Source: Caldilineaceae bacterium (GTDB taxonomy: Bacteria > Chloroflexota > Anaerolineae > Caldilineales > Caldilineaceae). Taken from it: DNA of 64,000 nt. The stretch spans positions 1 through 64,000 of the forward strand of contig JALHQH010000024.1 of NCBI GenBank assembly GCA_022842065.1. Reading direction: 5' to 3'. Numbering within the stretch: the stretch's first letter is position 1; every line of letters begins with the position of its first letter. The notes beneath the pieces were generated by a model. That model saw only the letters and a list, made by a program, of their open reading frames with translations, was not told the origin of the DNA and searched no databases. The translations under genes were made by a program, and so were the position numbers. Of this stretch, positions 25,905 through 33,371 are shown piece after piece.

Positions 25905-27872
25905 ATGAAAACTTTCGATAATACAGTTGCGCTGACTGCACCTGGCATTCAAAGCGCAGCACAAACGCCTATGCTGGCGCGGCGGATTCTGTTGCATTGG
26001 GTTGTGCGCTTGCTGATCACATGGTTTGGCTTTGGCCTGCTGACGTGGGCGGGTGTGGCCGGGCTTGAAGCCCTGTCTGTCGAAATCAACCCAATCGTCA
26101 CGGTAGGTGTGCTTGCCGTGTGCGCCTTGCTCACGGTCTTTGCGGTGACGCGGCTGATTGAACGGCGCAAGCCGGCAGCAATCGGTTTGGATTTGCACCG
26201 TTTCGTCATCGACTGGCTCAAGGGCGCCGGGGTGGGTGCGGCCTACCTAGGCGCGGCCGTGGGCATCCTCGCCTTGCTGGGCGGCTATCGCATAAACGGG
26301 GTTGCCTTCGCCGGGCAAGCACTGGCGAGTGGTCTCTTGTTACACTTTTTCGTCGGCGTTTTTGAAGAGACCCTTTTTCGTGGCATTTTGTTTCGGTTTT
26401 TGGAAGAAGGCTTTGGGTCGTGGATTGCATTGGCCCTGACCGCGTTGTTTTTTGGACTTTCGCACTTGAGCAACCCGAATGCTACGGTGTGGAGTGCCGC
26501 GGCGATTGCGTTGGAGGCGGGGATCTTGTTTGGCGCGGTCTACATGGCAACGCGCAGTTTGTGGATTGTCATGGGGTTGCACACGGTCTGGAATTTTCTG
26601 CAGGGCACGATCTTCGGCGTGGCGGTCTCGGGTAATAGTGCGCCAACCGATAGCCTATTTACGCCGCTGATTCAGGGCCAGCCATGGTTGACCGGTGGGG
26701 CGTTTGGCATCGAAGCCAGCGTGATTGCGCTTGTGTTGGGGTTGGGCTTGGGCATTTATTTTGTTGCCCGTGCTGTGCGCCAGAAACGCATCATGCGCGG
26801 GTTATTGTGGCGCGGTGGCATCAATAAAGGAGACATGCACATGAATATCACTATACAGAACACGATGAAGGAGGGCAACATGAAGCTAACCGTCCCGCAT
26901 CTCATCCGTTGGACAGGTTTATCCGCGATGGCGGCAGGGATCATTTTCATCGCGGGGCTGGCCGCGGCGATTGCCTTTGGCGGCCCGACAGCGCCGCCGG
27001 TCATGGCGAGCATCGCCAATCCATTTGACACGGTTGATTTCTCGGATTTGCCACCGTTGCAGCGATATGTGGCCCTTGATGGCGCGGCGCTTGCATATCG
27101 ACACTACGGGCCTGCTAGCGGCACCGTCAAGGGCAGTGTCGTGCTGGTTCACGGATCATCCGCGAGCAGTAACAGCATGCATCTCCTGGCAAAGGCTTTT
27201 GCCAGCGCTGGATACGATGCTTATGCGCTTGATATGCGCGGGCACGGCGCGTCCGGGACGAAGGGAAGGATTGACTATATCGGTCAGCTCGAAGACGACC
27301 TGTCGGCGTTTGCAGGGTCCGTGCCGCTGACGAAGCCCGCCACGCTGGTTGGGTTCTCATCTGGTGGTGGCTTTGTGCTGCGTGTTGCCGGCAGCCCGCG
27401 CCAGGATGCGTTTCAAAACTATCTGTTGCTGTCGCCATTTCTGAGCCCCGATGCGCCGAATGCGCGGCCCGGCGGTGGTGGCTGGGTCAATATCGGCCTG
27501 CCACGGATCATTGCGCTCACCATCCTCAACCAGTTGGGCATTCGGCTCTTCAATGACCTGCCGGCGGTCAGTTTTGCGCTGCGGGAAGAAGCAAAAAAGA
27601 GTCTTACGCCCACCTACTCGTTTTCGCTGGTGGCCAACTTTGAACCACAGCGTGACTATGAGGCGAACATCAGGGCGGTTCACCAGCCGGTGGCCGTGGT
27701 GGCAGGCACGGCCGATGAGGTTTTTGTGACAGACACGCTTGCGGCCATCTTTCGCAAGCAGGGTCAGCCGTGGCCGGTCACCCTGCTACCCGGCATCGGC
27801 CATATTGCACTCACGTTGGATCCCGGTGCGGTCAAGGCCGCGGTTAGGGCCGTTGAGGCATTTCCGCAGTAA
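25905..27872 (+). CDS. In-frame fusion: CPBP (CAAX) membrane protease and alpha/beta hydrolase
   Basis: The single frame encodes about 655 residues from ATG 25905 (GGGAG at 25896-25900). Residues ~1-300 are a CPBP intramembrane protease with motif 1 FEETLFRGILFRF, motif 2 FGLSHLSN and motif 3 HTVWNF, all with expected Glu/Arg/His residues. A linker then contains two former leader-like stretches (KGDMHMNITIQN, MKEGNMKLT). Residues ~325-655 are an alpha/beta hydrolase: VLVHGSSASSNS, nucleophile GFSSGGG, acidic VVAGTADEVF and GIGHIAL. Since a perfect Shine-Dalgarno sequence precedes an internal ATG at 26880, the hydrolase may also be made separately. The CPBP stop codon may have been lost. Confidence 0.8.
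   Translation: MKTFDNTVALTAPGIQSAAQTPMLARRILLHWVVRLLITWFGFGLLTWAGVAGLEALSVEINPIVTVGVLAVCALLTVFAVTRLIERRKPAAIGLDLHRFVIDWLKGAGVGAAYLGAAVGILALLGGYRINGVAFAGQALASGLLLHFFVGVFEETLFRGILFRFLEEGFGSWIALALTALFFGLSHLSNPNATVWSAAAIALEAGILFGAVYMATRSLWIVMGLHTVWNFLQGTIFGVAVSGNSAPTDSLFTPLIQGQPWLTGGAFGIEASVIALVLGLGLGIYFVARAVRQKRIMRGLLWRGGINKGDMHMNITIQNTMKEGNMKLTVPHLIRWTGLSAMAAGIIFIAGLAAAIAFGGPTAPPVMASIANPFDTVDFSDLPPLQRYVALDGAALAYRHYGPASGTVKGSVVLVHGSSASSNSMHLLAKAFASAGYDAYALDMRGHGASGTKGRIDYIGQLEDDLSAFAGSVPLTKPATLVGFSSGGGFVLRVAGSPRQDAFQNYLLLSPFLSPDAPNARPGGGGWVNIGLPRIIALTILNQLGIRLFNDLPAVSFALREEAKKSLTPTYSFSLVANFEPQRDYEANIRAVHQPVAVVAGTADEVFVTDTLAAIFRKQGQPWPVTLLPGIGHIALTLDPGAVKAAVRAVEAFPQ
26868..26882 (+). promoter_or_regulatory. 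Internal Shine-Dalgarno and start for the hydrolase half
   Basis: AAGGAGG (26868-26874) lies 5 nt before ATG 26880, in frame with the upstream protease. Translation from here gives a ~330-residue hydrolase starting MKLTVPHLIRW, the same N-terminus as the neighbouring paralogues, so it is probably the native start. Confidence 0.7.
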
Positions 27873-28159
27873 TGGGGCTGGCGACGGGGCAGATCAAAAC
27901 GGTGATTGAGCGCAGCTTTCCACTAGAGCAAGTCGCTGCGGCGCACCGCTATATTGGATGCGGCGCAGCTATGCGATTGGCATGGGCGCTGGCACACAGG
28001 TGCTGACCCTAATGGCGGGCAATGATCGGCGGCCCGCCGAGCGTGCTCAGCAGCGCGCTGCTGATGGGCGCGGGCTGGGTGATCAACCTGGCCGTGGCGG
28101 AATGGATCATCCGCAGTCGGGTGGTCAAGTCAACAGGCGCCGTCTTTGCCGCACGCTAA
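27873..28159 (+). pseudogene. Scar: alcohol-dehydrogenase 3' end joined to DUF2306 3' end
   Basis: The segment 27875-27955 reads TGQIKTVIERSFPLEQVAAAHRYIG, the familiar C-terminus of zinc-type alcohol dehydrogenases/quinone oxidoreductases. It runs directly into MRRSYAIGMGAGTQVLTLMAG, the C-terminus of DUF2306 proteins. A 2-nt loss near 28020 shifts the frame, after which MIGGPPSVLSSALLMGAGW…AEWIIRSR is readable to TAA 28157-28159. Two gene stumps are thus fused, marking deletion junctions. GGGCTGGCGACGGGGCAG at the left edge recurs after the second hydrolase copy (30779-30796). Confidence 0.7.
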
Positions 28160-28164
28160 GCGCC

Positions 28165-28214
28165 GCACCGCACGTCAGTAAGGGCGGTTGCCATCCCTTA
28201 CTGACGTGCGGTGC
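28165..28214. repeat. 20-bp-arm hairpin, GCACCGCACGTCAGTAAGGG
   Basis: Arms 28165-28184 and 28195-28214 are perfectly complementary with a 10-nt loop. It lies between the gene scar and the 3' end of the minus-strand unknown gene. No T-run follows on either strand. Confidence 0.85.
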
Positions 28215-28277
28215 TCGGAATTGCCATGCCCCGATGTGCCAATTGCATGAGGGGAACTGTGTAGCACCTAGCTGCAT

Positions 28278-29087
28278 TCAATCGGCATCTGAATCCGCCC
28301 CGTCAGCGCGGCTGAACGTGAGCAGCAATGGGGTGCTGACGCCGTATTGGCAACTTGCACTAGCAAAGAAAGCGGCGAGCCATCCCAGGGCATCCAGTGA
28401 CCACTCGACTAAGGCACCGTGGAATGTGGCCCGATGTTGTGCGGGGCCAAGCCACAGTTGATCGATGAAGGGGGCTGGCCAGACGGCAGCGTCGTCCGTT
28501 AAGGAGAAAGAGTCACACGCAAAGACATCCTGCTGAATCGTTTGCATCCATTGGAACATCCTAGATGCTGCCGAGCAGATAGTTGAATTCTGTCCACCGT
28601 CCACTGTCACACGTATGCGGGTGCTATGCTGCGGGTGACAATCAGCAAACCAGCCACTGTCTTGAACCAGGGTCAGCACAGCGTTTCGCTGTGCTGACGT
28701 GTTTGCCGATTCGGCAAGGATCTGCACGGGCAGTAGAACTTGAAGACCAGCGAGGCGCAACGTACCCATACGCGCCACAACGTCGGCCGCACAGGCGAGG
28801 AATGGCTGAATCGGTAGCGGTTGATCAGCGGAGAGCGGTGTGAGTACCGACACCTGAAACCACACCCTGTCTGACTGCTGCCCAGCGTCATTCATGCCCC
28901 AAACGCCACCGGACACATTCTCCGTGACACTAGCGAGCCAGCCCATGGCCGACGATCTTGCGACAAATAGACTGTAGGCGTCCGAAGCTGCGGCGACAGG
29001 ATCTCGCTCTGGGTGCAACACCAGTTCACCGTGCAGCGCCGCAAACATGGTATGGTCGGACCTGATGCTCAAGTTGTTCGTACTCAT
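28278..29087 (-). CDS. Unknown protein coupled to a secreted protein
   Basis: I do not recognise this 269-residue protein. It has alternating strands and helices, no signal peptide, no membrane segment and no obvious catalytic motif. Features include HGELVLHPERDPVAAASD, GWLASVTENVSGGVWG, and a C-terminal half rich in Trp, Phe and Cys (CSAASRMFQWMQTI, GWLAAFFASASCQYG). ATG 29087 is chosen because it overlaps the TAA of the upstream gene as TAATG, implying translational coupling. The listed frame reaches 29099. With its partner it forms a two-gene minus-strand unit inserted between two nearly identical hydrolase genes, so it may be recently acquired cargo. Confidence 0.55.
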   Translation of the reverse strand: MSTNNLSIRSDHTMFAALHGELVLHPERDPVAAASDAYSLFVARSSAMGWLASVTENVSGGVWGMNDAGQQSDRVWFQVSVLTPLSADQPLPIQPFLACAADVVARMGTLRLAGLQVLLPVQILAESANTSAQRNAVLTLVQDSGWFADCHPQHSTRIRVTVDGGQNSTICSAASRMFQWMQTIQQDVFACDSFSLTDDAAVWPAPFIDQLWLGPAQHRATFHGALVEWSLDALGWLAAFFASASCQYGVSTPLLLTFSRADGADSDAD

Positions 29088-29674
29088 TAAGATCGGCATG
29101 AAATATTTCGAGTTGACGTAGTGAGCTTGTCTGGGGGATCAAGGACGCCAATGACATCCACGTCGATGACGCTACGCCACCTCGTCACGCTACTGCTTGT
29201 ACAGGTTGCTCGTCCCGTTGAGCGATTGCCAGCGCCGCCACCGGACGACACCGTCGCTGAGCCGGCCGTGCCGACATTTCTCCAGGTGCCGTCGCTATAG
29301 TACTGTTGCAGTTGCACTGTGACGAGCGCCAAAGTGGCGTTGCAATTGCCATTTACCCACCAGCCATGCCCAGACGCTTCGAAGGCGGTCGAGGAGACGT
29401 GAACATAGTCGCCATTCATAGTAAAAGCACAAACTCCAGCAGCATGAACATCATTATCTGTGTCTAATGCCTCAGGGTTTCCAAGATCACCTTGTTGGTC
29501 TGCGGGGGCAGGCGCGGGAACGGCAGTAGGATCTACCGGAGTCGCATTCTCATCCTCCGCGCTATTCGTTTCAGTTCCCATGCTCACTATAGGCAGGAAC
29601 ACTTTCACTGCAGTTTCGTTGCCTGCATTTGTAGCATCCTGTCCAAATGCGGAAACTACTGGCAGAAATATCAT
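29087..29674 (-). CDS. Probable secreted protein, signal peptide possibly frameshifted
   Basis: This 195-residue protein starts MIFLPVVSAFGQDATNAGNE, the second half of a signal peptide with an AFGQ-like cleavage region. The preceding bases (from ATG 29701) encode MVNIWNTL in another frame, which would complete a normal signal peptide if one base were removed. The mature part has a low-complexity Asp/Pro/Ala linker, then a beta-rich domain with paired Cys (VCAFTMNGDYVHVSSTAFEA, VQLQQYYSDGTWRNVGTAGS, RATCTSSSVTRWRSVIDVDV, ending ISCRS). Such domains are common in Gram-positive-like secreted proteins of unknown role. It overlaps its partner's start by one base. Confidence 0.55.
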   Translation of the reverse strand: MIFLPVVSAFGQDATNAGNETAVKVFLPIVSMGTETNSAEDENATPVDPTAVPAPAPADQQGDLGNPEALDTDNDVHAAGVCAFTMNGDYVHVSSTAFEASGHGWWVNGNCNATLALVTVQLQQYYSDGTWRNVGTAGSATVSSGGGAGNRSTGRATCTSSSVTRWRSVIDVDVIGVLDPPDKLTTSTRNISCRS

Positions 29675-29867
29675 TAAGAGTGTTCCATATATTTACCATA
29701 TTTTATCGGCGTGGTAGGTAGGCACAGCACCAAAGATAAGATACAAATTTAGGAGTGCTTAGACGATTTGGCCTCTACTGGCTAGGTGATCGGTCCCTAT
29801 CTCGCTTCAAAAGAGCAACCTGAAGATAACCGCCCCGAATCTCATTCGTTGGGCCGGTTTATCTGCA

Positions 29868-30776
29868 ATGGCGGCAGGGATCATTTTCATCGCAGCGCCG
29901 CCGACCATGACGAGCATCAGCAATCCATTCGACACGGTTGATTTCTCCGATTTGCCACCATTGCTGCGCTATACGGCCGGGGATGGCGCCGAGCTTGCTT
30001 ATCGACACTACGGGGCTGCTAGCGGCACCGTCCAGGGCAGTGTCGTGCTTGTTCACGGATCATCGGCAAACAGTAACAGCATGCATCTCCTAGCAAAGGC
30101 TTTTGCCAGCGCTGGATACGATGCCTATGCGCTTGATATGCGCGGGCACGGCGCGTCCGGGACGAAGGGCAGGATTGACTATATCGGTCAGCTCGAAGAT
30201 GACCTGTCGGCGTTTGCCGGGGCCGTGCTGCTGACGAAGCCTGCCACGCTGGTCGGCTTCTCCTCCGGTGGTGGCTTTGTGCTGCGTGTTGCCGGCAGCC
30301 CGCGCCAGGATGCGTTTCAAAACTATCTGTTGTTGTCGCCATTCCTGCGTGTTGATGCGCCGAATGCGCGGCCCGGCGGTGGTGGCTGGGTCAATGTCGG
30401 CCTGCCGCGTATCATTGCGCTCACCATCCTCAACCAACTGGGCATTCGTCTCTTCAATGACCTGCCGGCGGTCAGTTTTGCGCTGCGTGAAGAAGCAAAA
30501 AAGAGTCTGACGCCAACCTACTCGTTTTCGCTGGTGGCCAACTTTGAGCCGCAGCGTGACTACGAGGCGAATATCAGGGCGGTTCATCGGCCGGTGGCCG
30601 TGGTGGCAGGCACGGCCGATGAGGTTTTTGTGACAGACACGCTTGAGGCCATCTTTCGCAAGCAGGGTCAGCCGTGGCCGGTCACCCTGCTGCCCGGCAT
30701 CGGCCATATTGCCCTCACGTTGGATCCCGGTGCGGTCAAGGCTGCGGTCAGCGCCGTTGAAGCATTTCCGCAGTAA
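29868..30776 (+). CDS. Alpha/beta hydrolase, second copy with lost ATG
   Basis: From residue ~20 onward this is almost identical to the hydrolase half of the fusion at 26880-27872, including VLVHGSSANSNS, GFSSGGG, VVAGTADEVF and GIGHIAL, so the catalytic triad is intact. The expected start codon has changed from ATG to CTG (29820-29822) and the Shine-Dalgarno sequence has decayed (AAAAGAGCAAC). The frame is open from 29820, but the first ATG is 29868, inside the membrane-anchor signature. About 13 residues are deleted after IIFIA. It may be weakly expressed from CTG or silent. The substrate is unknown; monoglyceride-lipase-like enzymes have this layout. Confidence 0.75.
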   Translation: MAAGIIFIAAPPTMTSISNPFDTVDFSDLPPLLRYTAGDGAELAYRHYGAASGTVQGSVVLVHGSSANSNSMHLLAKAFASAGYDAYALDMRGHGASGTKGRIDYIGQLEDDLSAFAGAVLLTKPATLVGFSSGGGFVLRVAGSPRQDAFQNYLLLSPFLRVDAPNARPGGGGWVNVGLPRIIALTILNQLGIRLFNDLPAVSFALREEAKKSLTPTYSFSLVANFEPQRDYEANIRAVHRPVAVVAGTADEVFVTDTLEAIFRKQGQPWPVTLLPGIGHIALTLDPGAVKAAVSAVEAFPQ

Positions 30777-30823
30777 TAGGGCTGGCGACGGGGCAGCATG
30801 AAAAGCGGCGTTTCGGGGCAGCC

Positions 30824-30889
30824 ATCTTCCGGGAAGAAGTCAGTCAATCTCTCGATCACAAAAGTGGCGGTGACTCCTTCCCGGAAGAT
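30824..30889. repeat. 19-bp-arm inverted repeat, ATCTTCCGGGAAG
   Basis: Arms 30824-30842 and 30871-30889 match with one mismatch. The 338-bp spacer 30777-31114 otherwise holds only a stretch resembling a dispersed repeat (GAACGCTGTGCGCTCCGTGG near 30942) and the Shine-Dalgarno sequence of the next gene. Confidence 0.75.
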
Positions 30890-31114
30890 TTAAAACGCCC
30901 GTTCCCAATGTGATTTCAGTATAATTTTGATTTTGCGCTGTGAACGCTGTGCGCTCCGTGGCAAATAAACTTCTGTATCCCCTGCTTTTACGCACACGCC
31001 GCGCTCCCCCCACTTGCACAACTCGTCCACCACAGCTACACTTCTCCTAACCCACGCACCCCCACCAACCAGCACTAACCAGGGCACTTACGCCCCAAGG
31101 GAGAGGAAAACCCA

Positions 31115-31915
31115 ATGTCTACCCCACTCAAAGTCCATATCACCGGCGTCTACGGGCTAATCGGCAACCTGGCCTATGAACATCTGGCCGCTCAGCCAGC
31201 GAAGTATGATGTCTATGGCAGCGGCCGCCGTGTGATGAGTTCCGCCCGCGCCGATGCCGACAGCATCACCCGCCTGCCCGATGACCATTTCATGATCGCC
31301 GACCTGGCCGATGCGGCGGCGATGGACGCGGCGATTGCCGGCATGGATGTTGTCCTGCATATTGCCGCCGTGCCCGATCCCAGCGCTTCCTTTGAGGATG
31401 TGCTAAGCAGCAACATCACCGGCACCTATAATGTGCTCGAAGCGTGTCGCAAAGCCGGGGTCAAACGCGTGGTCTATGCCAGCTCGATCATGGCGACCTG
31501 GGGCTACTTTGTCTACCAGGAACCCTATCGCGCGATCTACGAAGGCCGGATGGCCGATATTCCCGCTGAGATCCCCAAAGTAAAAGTCACTGATCCCACC
31601 CACCCCACCGAACCCTACTCGGCGAGTAAGGTCTGGGCCGAGGGTTTCTGCCACACCTACCACGACAAATATGGTTTCTCGATTGTCTGTCTGCGCATTG
31701 GTGGCGTCAACAAGGCGGATGACGCGGACAGCATCATCGGCAAGGCCGTCTATTGCAGCCATCGCGATGTGCAGAACATTATCAACCTGGGCCTCGATGC
31801 CACGGCCGAACCCCGCTTTGACATCTGCTACGGTGTCTCCGATAACCAACACCGCTGGGTGGATCTGGAAAATTCGCGCGAAAGATTAGGTTTTGTGGCG
31901 CAGGATGGTTTGTAG
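31115..31915 (+). CDS. NAD-dependent epimerase/dehydratase (extended SDR)
   Basis: This 266-residue protein has a Rossmann dinucleotide motif near the start, ITGVYGLIGNL, a conserved Asp-Leu pair (MIADLAD), VVLHIAAVPDPSA, NITGTYNVLEACRKAGVKRV and the catalytic YSASK with an upstream Ser (VYASSI). It most resembles uronate dehydrogenase/sugar epimerase-type SDRs, acting on a nucleotide sugar or sugar acid. The start ATG 31115 has GGGAGAGG upstream. The aminotransferase follows 50 bp downstream after a short octamer array, so they may share a transcript. A role in sugar-acid catabolism fits the neighbouring MocA and FGGY remnants. Confidence 0.88.
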   Translation: MSTPLKVHITGVYGLIGNLAYEHLAAQPAKYDVYGSGRRVMSSARADADSITRLPDDHFMIADLADAAAMDAAIAGMDVVLHIAAVPDPSASFEDVLSSNITGTYNVLEACRKAGVKRVVYASSIMATWGYFVYQEPYRAIYEGRMADIPAEIPKVKVTDPTHPTEPYSASKVWAEGFCHTYHDKYGFSIVCLRIGGVNKADDADSIIGKAVYCSHRDVQNIINLGLDATAEPRFDICYGVSDNQHRWVDLENSRERLGFVAQDGL

Positions 31916-31924
31916 ACAGGGAAA

Positions 31925-31956
31925 GTAGATCAGGAAATCGGTAGATCAGTAGATCA
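31925..31956 (+). repeat. GTAGATCA octamer array without inverted partner
   Basis: Four 8-bp units in strict register (GTAGATCA, GGAAATCG, GTAGATCA, GTAGATCA) begin 9 bp after the epimerase stop and end 9 bp before the aminotransferase ATG. They belong to the GTAAATCG family seen at 38 kb, 45.7 kb and 54.3 kb but have no complementary arm. The following CAGGAAACG can serve as ribosome binding site. Confidence 0.8.
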
Positions 31957-31965
31957 GGAAACGCT

Positions 31966-33144
31966 ATGAATTATGATTTTGACGAAGTGATTGAGCGGCA
32001 CGGCACCCATTCGGTCAAGTGGGAAGCGGGCGAGCTGTTGAAACAATTTGGGCTGACCGAGCGCTTTGATGCGGAGACGATTTCGCTCTTTGTGGCTGAT
32101 ATGGATTTTGCCTGCCCAGAGCCGGTGTTGGCGGCCTTGCATGAACGCGTCAACGCGCGGATGTTTGGCTATAGTCTCCATTCCACGACAACCGACTATA
32201 CCGACGCAATTCGTGGCTGGTTTCGCCGCCGCCATGACTGGGAGATCAACGCGGCATCGATTGTCTACAGCCCTGGCACGGTCGACGCGTTGGACGCGGC
32301 GGTGCGCGCCTTTACCGCATCGGGTGACGGTGTGATCATTCAGCGGCCGGTTTATGGTCCCTTTACCCAGGTAATCGAGCGCAACGGGCGGGTGATCGTC
32401 AACAACGCGTTGGTCAACAACGACGGCTATTACACGATTGACTTTGCCGATTTTGCAGCAAAAGCCAAAGATCCCCAGAACAAACTTTTTATTCTCTGTA
32501 GCCCCCACAATCCGGTTGGTCGCGTTTGGACGCCGGCCGAGTTGACCCAACTGGCCGAAATCTGCTTGGCGAATGATGTGGTGCTGGTCTCCGATGAGAT
32601 CCACGGCGACCTGATTCGCCAAGGCCAGACCCACTATCCCATCTGTTCGCTGGTTGATGATGACCGGCTGATCGCGTGCACGGCGATCAACAAGACCTTT
32701 AATGTGGCAGGGCTACATTGCTCTAACATCATCATCAACAACGCGGCCATGCGCACGCGTTTCATCGAGGTGATGGGGTTCAAGTCGCCGAATCCCTTTG
32801 CGATTAGTGCACTGATTGCGGCCTATAATCACGGCGAGGAATGGTTGACGCAGCTCAATACCTATCTCGATGGCAATCTGGCCTATCTGGATCAATTTCT
32901 CAAGGCACATATGCCAGCCGTCCGCTACCGCATTCCCGAAGGCACCTACATCGGCTGGCTCGATTTTCGCCCCACCGGCCTCACTTCGGCAGAGGTACAC
33001 GAGCGGATCTATCAAAAGGCCAATGTAGTATTGGAGGATGGCCAGATGTTTGGCCCCGAAGGCGACGGCTTCCAGCGCATCTGCACCCCTAGCCCGCGCA
33101 GCATCCTGGAAAAAGCGATGATGCGTATCGCCGCTGAGTTTTAA
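31966..33144 (+). CDS. PatB/MalY-type aminotransferase (C-S lyase-like)
   Basis: This 392-residue PLP enzyme of fold type I, class I/II, has NPHNP-equivalent SPHNPVGRVWTPAEL, VSDEIHGDLIRQGQTHYP typical of MalY/PatB, and the PLP lysine in CTAINKTFNVAGLHCSN. The family member nearest in layout is PatB/MalY cystathionine beta-lyase. A start ...FDEVIERHGTHSVKW also fits this group (RxGTxSxKWD). It would cleave C-S bonds or transaminate; a sugar-cluster setting is unusual for it. It starts 50 bp after the epimerase, and a perfect 64-bp palindrome follows its stop. Confidence 0.88.
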   Translation: MNYDFDEVIERHGTHSVKWEAGELLKQFGLTERFDAETISLFVADMDFACPEPVLAALHERVNARMFGYSLHSTTTDYTDAIRGWFRRRHDWEINAASIVYSPGTVDALDAAVRAFTASGDGVIIQRPVYGPFTQVIERNGRVIVNNALVNNDGYYTIDFADFAAKAKDPQNKLFILCSPHNPVGRVWTPAELTQLAEICLANDVVLVSDEIHGDLIRQGQTHYPICSLVDDDRLIACTAINKTFNVAGLHCSNIIINNAAMRTRFIEVMGFKSPNPFAISALIAAYNHGEEWLTQLNTYLDGNLAYLDQFLKAHMPAVRYRIPEGTYIGWLDFRPTGLTSAEVHERIYQKANVVLEDGQMFGPEGDGFQRICTPSPRSILEKAMMRIAAEF

Positions 33145-33153
33145 ATGAACTAG

Positions 33154-33217
33154 CGTTATCCACGGCTATTCGTCGGTGCACGGCATGCCGTGCACCGACG
33201 AATAGCCGTGGATAACG
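33154..33217. repeat. Perfect 64-bp palindrome without loop
   Basis: The two 32-bp arms 33154-33185 and 33186-33217 are exact reverse complements meeting at GCATGC. The element starts 9 bp after the aminotransferase stop. With no loop and no T-run it resembles a dispersed palindromic element more than a terminator, though it could end or stabilise the transcript. Confidence 0.92.
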
Positions 33218-33302
33218 TGTAACGAGCAAGAACGGTTCGGTTACAAAAATCAGCGCTAACCCGCCCCATCCGCCAAATCCGTGTTCCATTCGAAATTCCC
33301 AG

Positions 33303-33350
33303 TTGACACATACTATTTTTCATTGTATGCTTATTATCGATAATCGATAA
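33303..33350 (+). promoter_or_regulatory. Promoter and palindromic operator of the GntR gene
   Basis: TTGACA (33303-33308) and TATGCT (33326-33331) are spaced by 17 bp. Directly after the -10 box lies the perfect 17-bp palindrome TTATCGATAATCGATAA (33334-33350), covering the transcription start. This position is typical of an autorepression site, so the GntR protein probably binds it. Confidence 0.7.
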
Positions 33351-33371
33351 AGTGATGGATTTGAATTTTTC

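Noticed and set aside
29087..29099. Start of the unknown minus-strand gene at 29099
   Set aside because: ATG 29087 overlaps the upstream stop as TAATG, a common coupling arrangement, and the extra four residues add nothing.
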